A stretch of DNA of 64,000 nt from Microstegium vimineum (taxonomy: Eukaryota > Streptophyta > Magnoliopsida > Poales > Poaceae): assembly GCA_022036555.1 (NCBI GenBank), contig CM039139.1:14536319-14600318 (forward strand), read 5' to 3'. Within the stretch, counting starts at the first letter, position 1. Each line of letters starts with the position of its first letter. The notes under the pieces are model-generated. The model had not been told where the DNA came from and did no database searches. It worked only from the letters and a program-made list of their open reading frames with translations. The position numbers and the translations under genes are program-made. Below, piece after piece: positions 31,249 through 43,459 of the stretch.

Positions 31249-33796
31249 GTTGCCTATTAATTCGTTATGAGTTTTGTCTGTTGTTTGGTTTGAAGTAGAG
31301 ATGTGCGGGGAATTTTGATCTCCATTAACAATGAAGAAATCTGGCCTACGAACAAACGTGGTACAGAGAGCATCCAGAGACTCTACAGGCCAGGCAATCT
31401 GTGTCCAAACAACGCTACATAACCAGAGACAAGAGTACAGTTAGTACGAGTACAACCGATCATGGTGGCCGTACGAGTAGCGCTTTCACTTGTATCCGAC
31501 TCTCAGTGATAAAATTTTGGGGAAATCCCCGGTCATATATCACCATGTACGCTAAACGCGCTCATACTACACAGCAATAGGCAATCGGGGTTATTAAAAC
31601 CCACTCGATTCTCCTCGCACCACAGAATTCGGAGCATCGGTGGCTCCTTCTCGCGTCAACACGTCGCTGAGCCCTCTTTTGCAAAATAGCACTCCAAGTT
31701 TTGATAAATTAACCCACCATCCTATTCAGTCGGATGGTATAGTAACTGCGTTCAACTAATTTACATGTGAACCCATGATGTAAATGTTAATTCAACCTAA
31801 AGAAGAGAAAATTTACATATCTTCTCATTTTTACATAAAACCGCCCGCAGCCAATTTTGCGCTAAACCCCTCATGTTGCCCAGCGCTCCCATCCCAGCTG
31901 CCCAACCCTATCTCCCCTCATTCCTCTTCCTCCTTTCTCTCTCTCTCCTCCCCACTGCCACCACCACCCTCCTCTCCGCTAGCTGCACGCGCCTCTCGGT
32001 TTACCGTATCTAGGGCAGCACAGGCGCCCTCGTGGATGGGTGGGAGCACGCGTTGAGAGCTCCGCCTCCTCATGCGCCGAGAGCCCTCGCATCTCACCGC
32101 GCTGACATTGTTGTCCTCCGTTGCCTCGCTCACAAGGGCAATGGGGGCATGACGCCGAGGTTTCTAGCCTTCGGGGCGTGCCTCGCTCGCAAGACCAGTA
32201 TACGCCGTGGTGGGGCATGGCGGTGCTCGCTGGCTAGGGTGGTGGGCAGGGGCATATCCCAGCGGCACTCCGCTATACATCGCCTTGAACAAGCCAGCAA
32301 GCAGCAATGGCGGTGGTATGAAACCTTAAATACGAACGCCCCTCCTTTACCCACACCTTGCTGCTTCCGAATCCATGGATGTTGCCTAGGTTCTTCCTTT
32401 TGCCCCTTTTGTGTTATTAAAATGTATCCTTTTTGATTTTTTTGAGGCTCTGATTGTACTTGTTTTGGATCTAGATCCGGTCCCGAGTCTCGAATTTGGC
32501 AATTGTCGTCAAGGCTGCCGCCGTGTTTGGGAAGCAAACACCGATCTCTTCGGGCCTCCTATTGTTGCTGACGGCATGCTGGGGGAGTAGCCACAACAAC
32601 CTGTTCCAGCTGCCTACCGTGGAGGACGCCACCATCAGATACATAGCCCTACCCTCCCTTCCCATCTCCTCTCCTTTCTTAACTACAAAAATGTTGGTGT
32701 TGTGCGTAATGGATTGTTTGGTTAAACTGAATCTTCGGATGCACATAACCACATAAAGCCTGAGATTTTCTCATTCAACTCAATGACTAATGTGACTTGG
32801 TTAGTGAGGTATTCTAACTCCAATTCAGTGACACCAGTGAGCTGCTCGCTCCAAACTTCATTGTTCATTTCTTTAATTTATCATATGAAAAATTGATAAG
32901 CATATGAATAAGGAACTATGGTTAGGAACACTCAAAGAAAATGTACATCTGAATTGTAGCATATGCAGTTTAGTGCTTCATCATCCCATTGCAGCCTTGC
33001 AGGTATGTGCAGTGTGCGCTAAGTGAAATTTGATGGATGAAGTTGCAAACAATTTTTCCTTTTGATGCCCAAGCAGACTCTTATCATGCTTATTCATTAG
33101 GATTTGTTTAATTCTCCTTGCTTTCTTGGCCATGTAATGGCTTGCATGAATTTTGTTTCATGTTAAAAGGCTCCTTCTTTTGGGCTGAGATGCAGATCGA
33201 GGCATCGATTTTTGGTGTCTTTGTTTTATATAGTTGTTCCTGTGGTCTCCTTCCTGAACGGAAAACTTTATATAGTTGTTATGTCTATATTTGTATTTCC
33301 TCAACCCAAAATGCAAATTACAACAATTGAGTTCATGATTATGACACATTTAAGGATAAGTGTAAATATTGACAAGTGCATGTTACAAAAACTCATAAAT
33401 AGTTTAATCAGACAATGTTTACGCTGTGATATAGCAGTTGTTCGAAATAGTTCAGTTTTTTACTCTACACACTTCATGATATGCTTGTTACCTTGAGATA
33501 ATTTGATAGCTTTAGTCTCAGGGATATTTTAATAATTTTAGCTGTTTTGGCAATCGGTTCTGTGATAGGTTAAATTGAGTTCTGCTACAGACTTGTCGCC
33601 TTGTTTACTTGTCCTCATACATGCACTTCAGTAGTTGGACAGAGGCCAGGTTAGTTAGAAATGTAATTTTGACACAAAAGTTGTGAGGTACCCCCAAAGG
33701 ATTCCTTCTTGTTGTTAGGAAACCTAATGTTGTACTAGGGCTATTTTGAAATTGCAATCCTTTGACAAGTATACATGGTAAATATGAAGGTATTTA
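31249..33796. other. Intergenic, no supported gene
   Basis: A CT-rich stretch at 31910-31990, followed by GC-rich DNA to about 32330, looks like a grass leader region. No protein I recognise follows, and later sequence is AT-rich. An exon-like patch at 32475-32640 is open but unidentified. Confidence 0.35.
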
Positions 33797-33915
33797 GATC
33801 TGCCCTCTTATGCTTGTGTTTTCTGTCAGCTGGACTTGGAAGAATCAGTTTTGCATATGTTCCTTTACTGCCAATTTGCTACTGCTTGCTGGCAGTTTGT
33901 TGGTCTGAATGTGCC
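33797..33915 (+). pseudogene. zf-RVT domain fragment (non-LTR retrotransposon type)
   Basis: The + strand reads ACVFCQLDLEESVLHMFLYC followed by QFATACWQFVG, the CX2C...E..xHxFxxC.FA..W pattern of the zf-RVT domain found after plant LINE reverse transcriptases. Nothing recognisable as RT precedes it. The reading frame is cut at 33915 by the LTR of the next element. Confidence 0.6.
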
Positions 33916-35540
33916 TGAAGAATCATTGCCCTAGTTGGTTTCGGTGATTAACGACAATTAGAGATTATTATGGCTAACGTGTGTTTTGCAGAGGCTATGC
34001 GTAGTTTAGCCATAGTGATCAACAAGAATGGGTTGTTATGGTCATCACTTAGCCCCCAAGATGGATATCGTTTCGGATTTCAAGGAGACATGATGAAGAC
34101 CCTAGAATGATAGGCTAAGTGTCATAAGGTGATGAAGGGCACTTAGAAATAGATAGGGCTTCTCTTTTTATCTTTAACCTTACTATTAAGAGGGGTTGAG
34201 ATTAGTAGCTTGACTTAGGAAAGCTTCATGACTTAGGTGTGGTGCACACTTGACTTCCTTAGCTCTAAGCAAGCCTATGGTGACCGTAAGATAGCCTAGA
34301 ACAACTTCCATATTCATCGCGACGAAAAACGAAGTTGTTAGAACTGTTTTCTGGGCGTCGGACGCTCCTGACGGGGGCGCCGGACGCTGTCCGTCGCGTC
34401 GGACAGAGGCGTCGGACGCTGGGTGGTTGAGTCCACAGCGTCCGTCGACCTTCCAGTGGAGATGTTTTCTGGCTAAGTTTTTCATGGTCCGACGGACGCT
34501 GTCCATCGGCTAGGCGTCGGACGCTGGGAAGAGCGTCCGTCGACCTTCCAGAGAGGGTGTTTTTCAGCCCGAGCCAGAGTGTAGCGTCGGACGCTGGGAT
34601 GAGCGTCCGTCGCCCCAGTGACGTAGCGTCCGTCGTTGGGAACAGTGTGTCAGAACTAGCCGTTGGGCAGGGCGTCAGAGCGTCCGTCGCCAAGGCGTCG
34701 GGGCGTCCGTCGCCCAAACTATGAACAAAACTAGCCGTTGGGGCATGCGACGGATCGTCCGTCGCCTAGTCGACAGAGCGTCCGTCACCAACTTAAGTTG
34801 TCAGCCCGAGGCAGTTTTCAGAGGGGTTATTTAAATAACCCCTCCCACTTCTCTCCCACCTGGCCTTTGCTCATTTGAGTTGCTGAGTTTGTTGAGAAGG
34901 TTGGGAAGAGAGCAAGAGCCCTAGAGAGAGAGAGAGTGATTCGCGAATCCATCCATACTCTCTCTAGTTCATCCAAGAGTTCAAGTGTGCATCCTCTAGT
35001 TGTGAAGCTTGAGTGAGTCAAGCGAAGATCGAGGCTTGTTACTCTTGGTGATCGACATCACCTAGACGGTCCGGTGGTGCTCGGAGGAAGGTGATCGCCG
35101 GAGGATTGTCGGCGGCCCTTCTCCATCGACGTTGTGATCGGTTGTGGGCGATTCACCGAGCCGGAGTGGCGAAGAATCAGCCCGTAGAGAGCACTCATCC
35201 CTTGCGGGGGATTGAGGGGGAGCTATACCTTGCGAGGTGCTCCAACGAGGACTAAGTGGGAGTGTCGACTCCTCGATACCTCGGCAAAACATCGCCGTGT
35301 CAAGCATCTCTTTCCCTAGCTCTTTATTACCGCATTACTTTTCGCACTTGTCTTCCAATTCATACTAGAATTGTGTAGGAAGTTTTCGCTTTCCATTGAC
35401 TTGCTACCGCTTTCTAGCTAGGACACACAAGAGGTAGGCACTAGGGGGTTAATTGGCTCTTTATAGGTTTAATTCTTGTTTAGAAATTAAAAAGAGCCCA
35501 ATTCACCCCCCCCCCCTTCTTGGGCATCTTGATCCTTTCA
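33916..35540 (+). repeat. Sirevirus-like 5' LTR, copy A (1625 bp)
   Basis: Starts TGAAGAATCATTG and ends GATCCTTTCA. It contains a region (34345-34800) packed with GCGTCCGTCG and GCGTCGGACGCTG motifs, and a 20-bp palindrome GGGGTTATTTAAATAACCCC at 34823-34842 in the TATA position, followed by CTCCCACTTCTC. The same LTR is found inverted at 41389-42983 and, corrupted, at 52834-54269, and as a start at 57960. Confidence 0.92.
34823..34842. promoter_or_regulatory. Palindromic TATA-region of the Sirevirus-like LTR
   Basis: A perfect 20-bp palindrome with a TTATTTAAATAA core. The corresponding site in copy B reads CTATTTATAG with partly kept G/C arms (about 42079-42096 and 53447-53467), so the TATA-like core is conserved in position. 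Confidence 0.5.
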
Positions 35541-35542
35541 AT

Positions 35543-35554
35543 TGGTATCAGAGC
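35543..35554 (+). other. Primer binding site, initiator methionine tRNA type
   Basis: TGGTATCAGAGC lies two bases after the 5' LTR end, the standard plant copia primer site complementary to the 3' end of tRNA-iMet. Confidence 0.9.
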
Positions 35555-35593
35555 CAGGTTTGCTCTAAATTAGGCTTCACCGCCTAGAGCAAG

Positions 35594-38011
35594 ATGTCCC
35601 ATGGGGATGGACCACCTCCCATGTTCGATGGAGACGACTTTCCTTATTGGAAAGTTCGTATGGAGGCCTATTTAGAGGTCGTTGACGTGGGCGTGCTCAA
35701 AGCCGCCACAAAGGGAGGCACTCTCTTCGCGGAGGACCTCAACTTTGATAAGCACAATGCCAAGGCGAAGAACATTCTCTTTCGTGGCATTAGCAAGGAT
35801 GTCTTCAACCGAGTGCGTAATGCCAAGGACGCATTTGAGTTGTGGACCACTATTTGTGCTCTTCACGAAGGCACAAAGAGTGAGCGTGAGGAACGCTATC
35901 ACTTGGTCATGGCTAAGCTCAATTCTTTTTCAATGCATGCAAATGAAAATGCAAATGAAATGTACTCACGACTTAACATTATTGTAGAGGAATTGAATGG
36001 GGTCGGTCTCAACCAAATGGTGCCGGCCAATGTGGTACGCAAGATCCTTTGTGTCTTGCCCATTGAGAAGTACGGCCACATCGTCACGGTTCTTCACCAA
36101 GGAGATCTCTCCGCCGCTACACCAACACAAATATTGGGCAAGATCAATGCCCATGAGATGTACATGAAGATTGGTGATGGTGGCTCTTCTTCCTCCTCCA
36201 AGAAGAAAGAAAAAGAGAAGGAGGAGAAGAAGGACTTGGCACTCAAGGCATCCCCCTCGGAGAAGCACAAGATGCAAGTCATGTATGAGAGTGCAAGCGA
36301 TGATGAGCATGATGATGACCTCGCTCTCATGGTGAAGAAAACAACCAAGATGTTGAACAAGCTAAGCAAGAATGGAGTCAAGTTTGACTCAAAAAAGAAG
36401 AAATTCTTCACAAGCTCTTCAAGAAAGTCTCTCTCCAAGATGGATTGCTACAATTGTGGCAAACTTGGACACTTGGCTCATGCTTGTCCCGAAGAGAAGA
36501 AAGACAAGTACAAGAACAAGAAAGCAAACAACAAGTTCAAGTACAACAAGGGCAACAAAGATGAGTCAAGTGATGAGGAGAAGAAGGATGACAAGCCATT
36601 CAAGAAGAAGAAGAACTTCAACTTCCACAAGAAGAAGAAGAATGGCAAAGCCTACATTGTTGGGATTGGCTCACCGACATTGAAGACACAAGTGACTCAT
36701 CCAAAGATGAAAGTGAAGAAGAGAAGGTGGCCGCCTTGGTGATTGGGTCATCTACTCCACCGCCACCCCCTCCATCATCTCCGGGCTCATCCTCTACACA
36801 CCTATGCCTCATGGCTAAAGGTGACAAAAAGGTACAAAAAGAGGATAGTGATGATGAGGCTAGCTCTAGTGTTGATAGTGATGATGAGTTTGAGGCACCT
36901 TCCTATGATGAGCTAATTGTAATTTGCAACAAATATACTAAGCTCATTAGGAAGTATAAAGCTAAAAGTGAATCACTAGAAAAAGCCAACGATAACTTGC
37001 ATGCTAAGATTGATGACTTGTCTAGTGCTAATGATGATTTGAAGCTTGAGAACAAAACTCTCTCATCTAGCACTAGGGAGCTCAAAGCCTAAACTCAAGC
37101 AAGCTAATGAGAAACATGATAAGCTTGAGAGGTCAACACAAGAGCTCCATACAAGATACAACTTGCTAAAAGATGACTACAACCAAGTTAAGAATGAACA
37201 TGGCACACTTCTGATAGCTAATGAATTGCTTTCAAATGATCTTGCTACACATGTTGCTATTAACCCGGTTGTTAAGTGTGATATAGCTACTTCTTGTGAG
37301 GACTTGCTTGATGAAGTTGCTAGTGAGCAAAATGCTAAGTGCAAGGGCAAGAAGGTAGTTGAGGCCGAAAAGCATGATGACTATGTGAAGATGAGGAAAG
37401 AAAACTCCAAGCTCAAGGAAGAGCTAATCAACCTCAAGGCAAGCAAGCCATTCACTATCAAGTCGGCCAAGCAAGATGACAAAGATGCAATGACCTTGAT
37501 TAACTCTCTCAAAGAGGAAAATGCAAAGCTCAAGGTTGAGAAGATCAAGCTTGCAAGTGGATTGGAGAAGTTCACCAAGGGTCACAACCTCTAAAGTGAG
37601 CTCTTGATGAACACTATCATGAAGACCGACAAGTCCGGCATTGGGTTCAAGGAGAACCAAATCATGAAGGACAAGGTCAAGATAGAAGCAAAGAACTACT
37701 ACAAGAACAAGGCCATGAGAAACAACTATGACACACCAAAGCCCAAGCCCAAGAAGTGCTTTGGATGTGGTCAAGAGGGTCACTTTTAATCTCAATGCAA
37801 GACTCCACCACCCAAGACCTTGCCCAAGCACATAAGGCCCTTCGCTCATGGTGCACACTTCATCATCAACAAGGATTCCAAGGGTAGACCTCAAGTTGTG
37901 TTTCTCGGTCCTAAGATGAAGAACAAGCCCAAAGTGCTATGGGTTGCTAAGGAGTTGGTGGACAAGGCTATGGGACCTCGCCAAGTGTGGGTTCCCAAAC
38001 AACAAGCTTAA
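35594..38011 (+). pseudogene. Sirevirus-like gag, copy A, frameshifted
   Basis: ATG at 35594 opens MSHGDGPPPMFDGDDF, typical copia gag. The protein has a Lys-rich middle, a first zinc knuckle CX2CX4HX4C at 36445-36486, a coiled-coil-like Lys/Glu region (36900-37570) and a second knuckle at 37757-37798. Frameshifts occur near 36662 and 37085. In-frame stops at about 37591 and in the second knuckle (37788) both stand where a Gln codon is expected. Long gag with two knuckles fits Sireviruses. Confidence 0.85.
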
Positions 38012-38035
38012 CTTCAAGTTGCTTGTGTGTAGGTG

Positions 38036-41000
38036 AACTACAAGACCGGTGGAAGTCATTGGGTGATTGATAGTGGATGCACTCAACATATGACCGGTGA
38101 CTCCCGGATGTTCACCACACTTGAGGAAGATTGTGAAGGGCAAGACAAGATTACCTTTGGGGACAATTCAAAAGGCAAAGTGCAAGGCCTAGGCAAAGTG
38201 GCAATCTCAAATGATCAATTAATATCAAACGTCTTGCTAGTATAATCTTTGAGCTTCAACTTGCTATCGGTGGGACAACTATGTGATCTTGGTTTCCAAT
38301 GTCTCTTCACTCCAAATGAGGTAGTTGTGTCCAAGATTGAAGATTCATCATTGATATTCAAAGGGTTTCGGCACAACAATCTCTAGCTAGTGGACTTCAC
38401 CTCAAATGAAGCTAGTTTGCAAACATGTCTTTTCTCCAAGAGTTCTTTGGGTTGGCTATGGCATAGAAGATTAGCTCATGTGGGAATGTCAACTTTGAAG
38501 AAGCTTGTTAAGAAGGAGTTGGTTAGAGGTGTGAAGGATGTTGTGTTTGAGAAGGACAAAGTTTGTAGTGCATGTCAAGCCGGCAAACAAGTGGCAAACA
38601 CTCATCCAACCAAAGCTTTCATGTCAACCTCAAGAGTCCTAGATCTACTTCACATGGATCTATTTGGACCTACCACCTATGCTAGCCTCGGTGGCAATCT
38701 CTTTTGCTTGGTGGTAGTTGATGACTACTCTAGGTACACTTGGGTGTTCTTTCTTCAAGACAAGGGAGAAACTCAATCAATATTCAAGAAGTTTGCAACT
38801 AGAGCCCAAAATGAGTTTGATGTGAAGATCAAGAAGATAAGAAGTGACAATGGGACCGAGTTTGTAAACACCAAGATTGAAGACTATTTGTATGAAGTTG
38901 GGATCAAGCATGAAGTATCCGCCACCTATACCCCTCAACAAAATGGTGTAGTAGAGAGGAAGAAACGGACACTTATCACTCTTGCAAGATCAATGCTTGA
39001 TGAATACAACACCCCTGAGAAGTTTTGGGCCGAAGCAATCAACACCGCATGCTATGCGGCCAACCGACTATTTGTCCAAAGGCTTCTCAAGAAGACCCCC
39101 TATGAGCTTGTGAATGGGAAGAAACCGGATATATCCTTTTTCCGAGTGTTTGGATGCAAAGTGTACATCTACAAGAAGCGCCAACACTTGGGCAAGTTCC
39201 AAAGGAGATGTGACATTGGTTTCTTGGTTATTCTCTTAAATCCAAGGCATATCGAGTATTTAACAAAGCCTCCGGCCTAGTTGAAGAAATATATGACTTG
39301 GAGTTTGATGAAACTAATGGCTCTCAAGAAGAGCATGAAAATCTTGATGATGTAGGTGATGAACCTTTGAGGGAGGCTATGAAGAATATGCCCATTGGTG
39401 CAATCAACCCACAAGAGGTGGAAGAAGTTGAAGATGATGCAAATCAAGCACCCTCTCCACCTCACACGCCTCAAGTTGATGAAGAACAAGTGAGGGAAGC
39501 ACAAGAAGACACCTTCATCCCTCAAGATCAAGCCGAGGCTCAAGCTAGTGATGTTGATGCACCACAACCTCCTCCCCAAGTGATTAATAGAAGATCTACA
39601 CCTTTGCTTCAAGCTCATCCACAAGACCTCATCATAGGGAGTCCATCAAGGGGGGTAACAACTCGATCTAAACTTGCTTCTTATGTTGAACATCACTCTT
39701 TTGTTTCCTTTGTTGAGCCTTCTAGTGTGGAGGATGCACTTGCGGATCCGGATTGGGTGAAGGCCATACACGAAGAGTTGAACAACTTCACCCGGAACGA
39801 AGTGTGGACACTAGTAGAAAAGCCCAAAGGAGCAAGAATCATTGGCACCAAGTGGGTGTTTAGGAACAAGCAAGATGATCAAGGCGTGGTTGTGAGAAAC
39901 AAGGCAAGATTGGTGGCAAAGGGGTTCTCCCAAGTTGAAGGCTTGGATTTTGGGGAGGCCTTTGCACCGGTTGTAAGACTAGAAGCCATTCGTATCCTTT
40001 TGGCATATGCTTCACATCATAAAATGAAACTCTTTCAAATGGATGTGAAGAGTGCCTTTCTAAATGGCTTCATCAATGAACTTGTTTTTGTCTCACAACC
40101 TCCCGGGTTTGAAGACCCAAATTGTCCTAATCATGTGTATAGGTTGTCCAAGGCACTCTATGTATTGAAGCAAGCTCCAAGAGCTTGGTATGAGAGGCTA
40201 AGGGACTTCCTACTCAAGAAGGGCTTCAAGATTGGGAAAGTGGATACCACACTCTTCACCAAGGTGCTAGATGGAGAGATCTTTGTTTGCCAAGTGTATG
40301 TCGATGACATTATATTTGGGTCAACAAACCAAGATCATAGCAAAGAATTTGGTGCATTGATGTCCAAGGAGTTCGAGATGTCGATGATTGGCGAGCTAAC
40401 CTTCTTCCTTGGCTTCCAAGTGAAGCAATTGAGGGAGGGCACCTTCATATCTCAAGAGAAGTACACTTATGATGTGCTCAAGAAATTCAAGATGGAGGAT
40501 TGCAAGCCAATCAAGACCCCAATACCTACTAATGGGCATCTCGATCTCGATGAGGGAGGTAAACCGATTGACCAAACTCTTTATCGTTCTATGATCGGTA
40601 GTTTACTTTACCTCACCGCTTCTAGGCCGGATATCATGTTTAGTGTGTGTATGTGTGCTAGATTTCAAGCAAACCCTAAGGAGTCGCATCTTTGTGCGGT
40701 TAAAAGAATCCTTAGGTACTTAAGGCACACCCCTAGCATGGGTCTTTGGTATCCCAAAGGAGCTCCCTTCCAACTAGTTGGCTATTCCGATTCGGATTAC
40801 GCCGGGTGTAAGGTTGATAGGAAGAGTACCTCTGGCGGGTGCCACATGCTAGGAAGATCACTTGTTTCTTGGTCCTCAAAGAAGCAAAATAGTGTAGAAT
40901 TGTCAACCGCAGAGGCGGAATACATTGTCATGGGAGTAAGTTGTGCACAAATTTTATACATGACCCAAACACTCTTTGATTACGGCGTGTTTTTAAAAGA

Positions 41001-41256
41001 AGTTCCACTTTTGTGTGATAATGAAAGCACCGTAAAGCTTGCAAACAACCCGGTTCAACACTCTCACACCAAGCACATAGATATTCGCCATCACTTTCTT
41101 AGAGATCATGTGGCTAGGAAAGACATAACACTAGTTGGAGTTAAGAGCGAAGATCAATTGGCGGATATCTTCACTAAACCACTCGATGAAACAACCTTTT
41201 GTAGGTTGAGAAGCGAGTTGAATGTGCTTGATCACTCTAATTTCACTAAAAGATGA
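38036..41256 (+). pseudogene. Sirevirus-like pol, copy A, mostly preserved
   Basis: Protease has DSG at 38069-38077. GAG-pre-integrase/integrase (about 38456-39240) shows the H/C zinc motif ending CSACQAGK and the D, D, E residues in HMDLFGP, IRSDNGTEF and NGVVERK. Stops occur near 38243 and 38384, and a frameshift near 39230. From 39298 one open frame of 652 codons covers RT (YVDD at 40297-40308) and RNase H (GYSDSDYAG, STAEAEYI, CDNESTVKLA) to the TGA at 41256. RT and RNase H are intact by eye. Confidence 0.9.
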
Positions 41257-41388
41257 GTTTGTGTGAATCATGTATTCATATGTAATATAACATGTTTAAT
41301 TTGGTAATGCACATAGGCTTGGCTAACGCGGTTAAGATAACTGTCCTCAAAGCGTGTGACAAAGCTTAACCGCGGTTTAAACTTTTAA

Positions 41389-42983
41389 TGGATCAAGATG
41401 CCCAAGAGGGGGGGGGTGAATTGGGCTCTTTTTAATTTCTAAACAAGAATTAAACCTATAAAGAGCCAATTAACCCCCTAGTGCCACTGCTTGTGTGTCC
41501 TAGCTAGAAAGCGGTAGCAAGGCAATGGAAAGCGAAAACTTCCTACACAATTCTAGTATGAATTGAAAGACAATTGCGGAAAGTAATGCGGTAATAAAGA
41601 GCTAGGGAAAGAGATGCTTGACACGGCGATGTTTTGCTGAGGTATCGAGGAGTCGACACTCCCCCCTAGTCCTCGTTGGAGCACCTCGCAAGGTATAGCT
41701 CCCCCTCAATCCCGCGCAAGGGATGAGTGCTCTCTACGGGCTGATTCTTCGCCACTCCGGCTCGGTGAATCGCCCACAACCGATCACAACGTTGATGGAG
41801 AAGGGCCGCCGACAATCTTCCGGCGATCACCTTCCTCCGAACACCACCGGACCGTCTAGGTGATGTCGATCACCAAGAGTAACAAGCCTCGATCTTCGCT
41901 TGACTCACTCAAGCTTCACAACTAGAGGATGCACACTTGAACTCTTGGATGAACTAGAGAGAGGATGGATGGATTCGCGAATCACTTCTCTCTCTCTCTA
42001 GGGCTCTTGCTCTCTTCCCAAACTTCTCAACAAACTCAGCAACTCAAATGAGCAAAGGCACAATGGGAGAGAAGTGGGAGGGGCTATAAATAGACCTTTT
42101 GAAAACTGCCTCGGGCTGGCAATTTAAGTTGGCGACGGACGCTCCGTCGCATGCCCAACGGCTAGTTTCTGTTCATAATTGAGGCGACGGACGCTCCGGC
42201 GCCTAGGCGACGGACGGTCCGACGCCTCTGTCTAACGGCTAGTTCTGACACACTGTTCCCAGCGACGGACGCTACGTCACTGGGCGACGGACGCTCAGCC
42301 ACAGCGTCTGACGCTGAGTTCTGGCTAAGGTTGAAAATCACCCTCTCTGGAAGGTCGACGGACGCTCTTCCCAGCGTCCGACGCCTGGCCGACGGACAGC
42401 GTCCGACGGACCCTGAAAAACTTAGCCAGAAAACAACCTCTCTGGAAGGCCGACGGACGCTGTGGACTCGACCACCCAGCGTCCGGCGCCTTTGTCCGAC
42501 GCGACGGACAGCGTCCGGCGCCCCTGCCTGGAGCGTCCGACGCCTAGAAAATGATTTTGACAACTCTGTTTTTCGTCGCGATGAATGTGGAAGTTGTTCT
42601 AGGCTATCTTACGGTCACCATAGGCTTGCTTAGAGCTAAGGAAGTCAAGTGTGCACCACACCTAAACATGAAGCTTTCCTAAGTCAAGCTACTAATCTCA
42701 ACCCCTCTTAATAGTACGGTCAAAGGTAAAAAAAGAGAAGCCCTATCTAATTCTAAGTGCCCTTCATCTCCTTATGGCACTTAGCCTATCATTCTAGGGT
42801 CTTCATCATGTCTCCTTAAAAACCGAAACGATATCCATCTTGGGGGCTAAGTGATAACCATTAGAGCCCATTCTCCTTGATCACTATGGCTAAGCTACGC
42901 ATAGCCTCTGCAAAACACACATTAGCCATAATAATCTCTAATTGTCGTTAATCACCGAAACCAACTAGGGCCATGATTCTTCA
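41389..42983 (-). repeat. Sirevirus-like 3' LTR of copy B, inverted relative to copy A
   Basis: The reverse complement of the LTR at 33916-35540, with good sequence quality. Its outer end reads TGGATCAAGATGCCC rather than TGAAAGGATCAAG, so a few terminal bases are changed. The inner end GATTCTTCA abuts the PPT. Confidence 0.92.
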
Positions 42984-43001
42984 ATCTCCCCCTTTTTGGT
43001 G
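42984..43001 (-). other. Polypurine tract of copy B
   Basis: The minus strand reads CACCAAAAAGGGGGAGAT directly before the LTR start, the primer for plus-strand DNA synthesis. The core AAAAAGGGGGAGAT is identical to copy A at 57946-57959. Confidence 0.85.
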
Positions 43002-43459
43002 ATTGACGACAATAGAATCTCGAGTATGGATGAGAGTTTTGGTTAAGATTCAAGGGTGACTTGGAATGGTTGAGCAAGGGTTAGTAACATTGTAATTAAG
43101 CATACTTGCTCACCCAGGCCAAATCACAAAACATGGTACTTATGAATATGAAAGAAAACGCAGTACCTCATGATATTCTCAAGGGATGTTTCGGAGTAAA
43201 GCGCGGAAGCTCAAATAACGTTAAGCAAAGAGATATATCATGAACCATGAGACAACTCATAAGATATATTAGAGAAAATCAAGAGATTGTCACATGCAAC
43301 CCATATAAACATCAACCATCATCACATCACACATATAGACAAATGCATAAAAGTAGACATGATGAAGGAGTACGGGGAAATAAAGCATACAAAGATCCAA
43401 ATCCCTCCCCCTATCTCTATACTCGACCCTCTCTCCCCTTTGGCGTCTAGCACCAAAAA

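Noticed and set aside
31784..32640. Possible leader and exon of a host gene
   Set aside because: CT-rich and GC-rich patches look promoter-like, but no frame gives a recognisable protein and no consistent splice structure could be built.
34345..34800. Regularly spaced short motifs as a CRISPR-like array
   Set aside because: Spacing is irregular, motifs occur in both orientations, and the sequence is a plant LTR.
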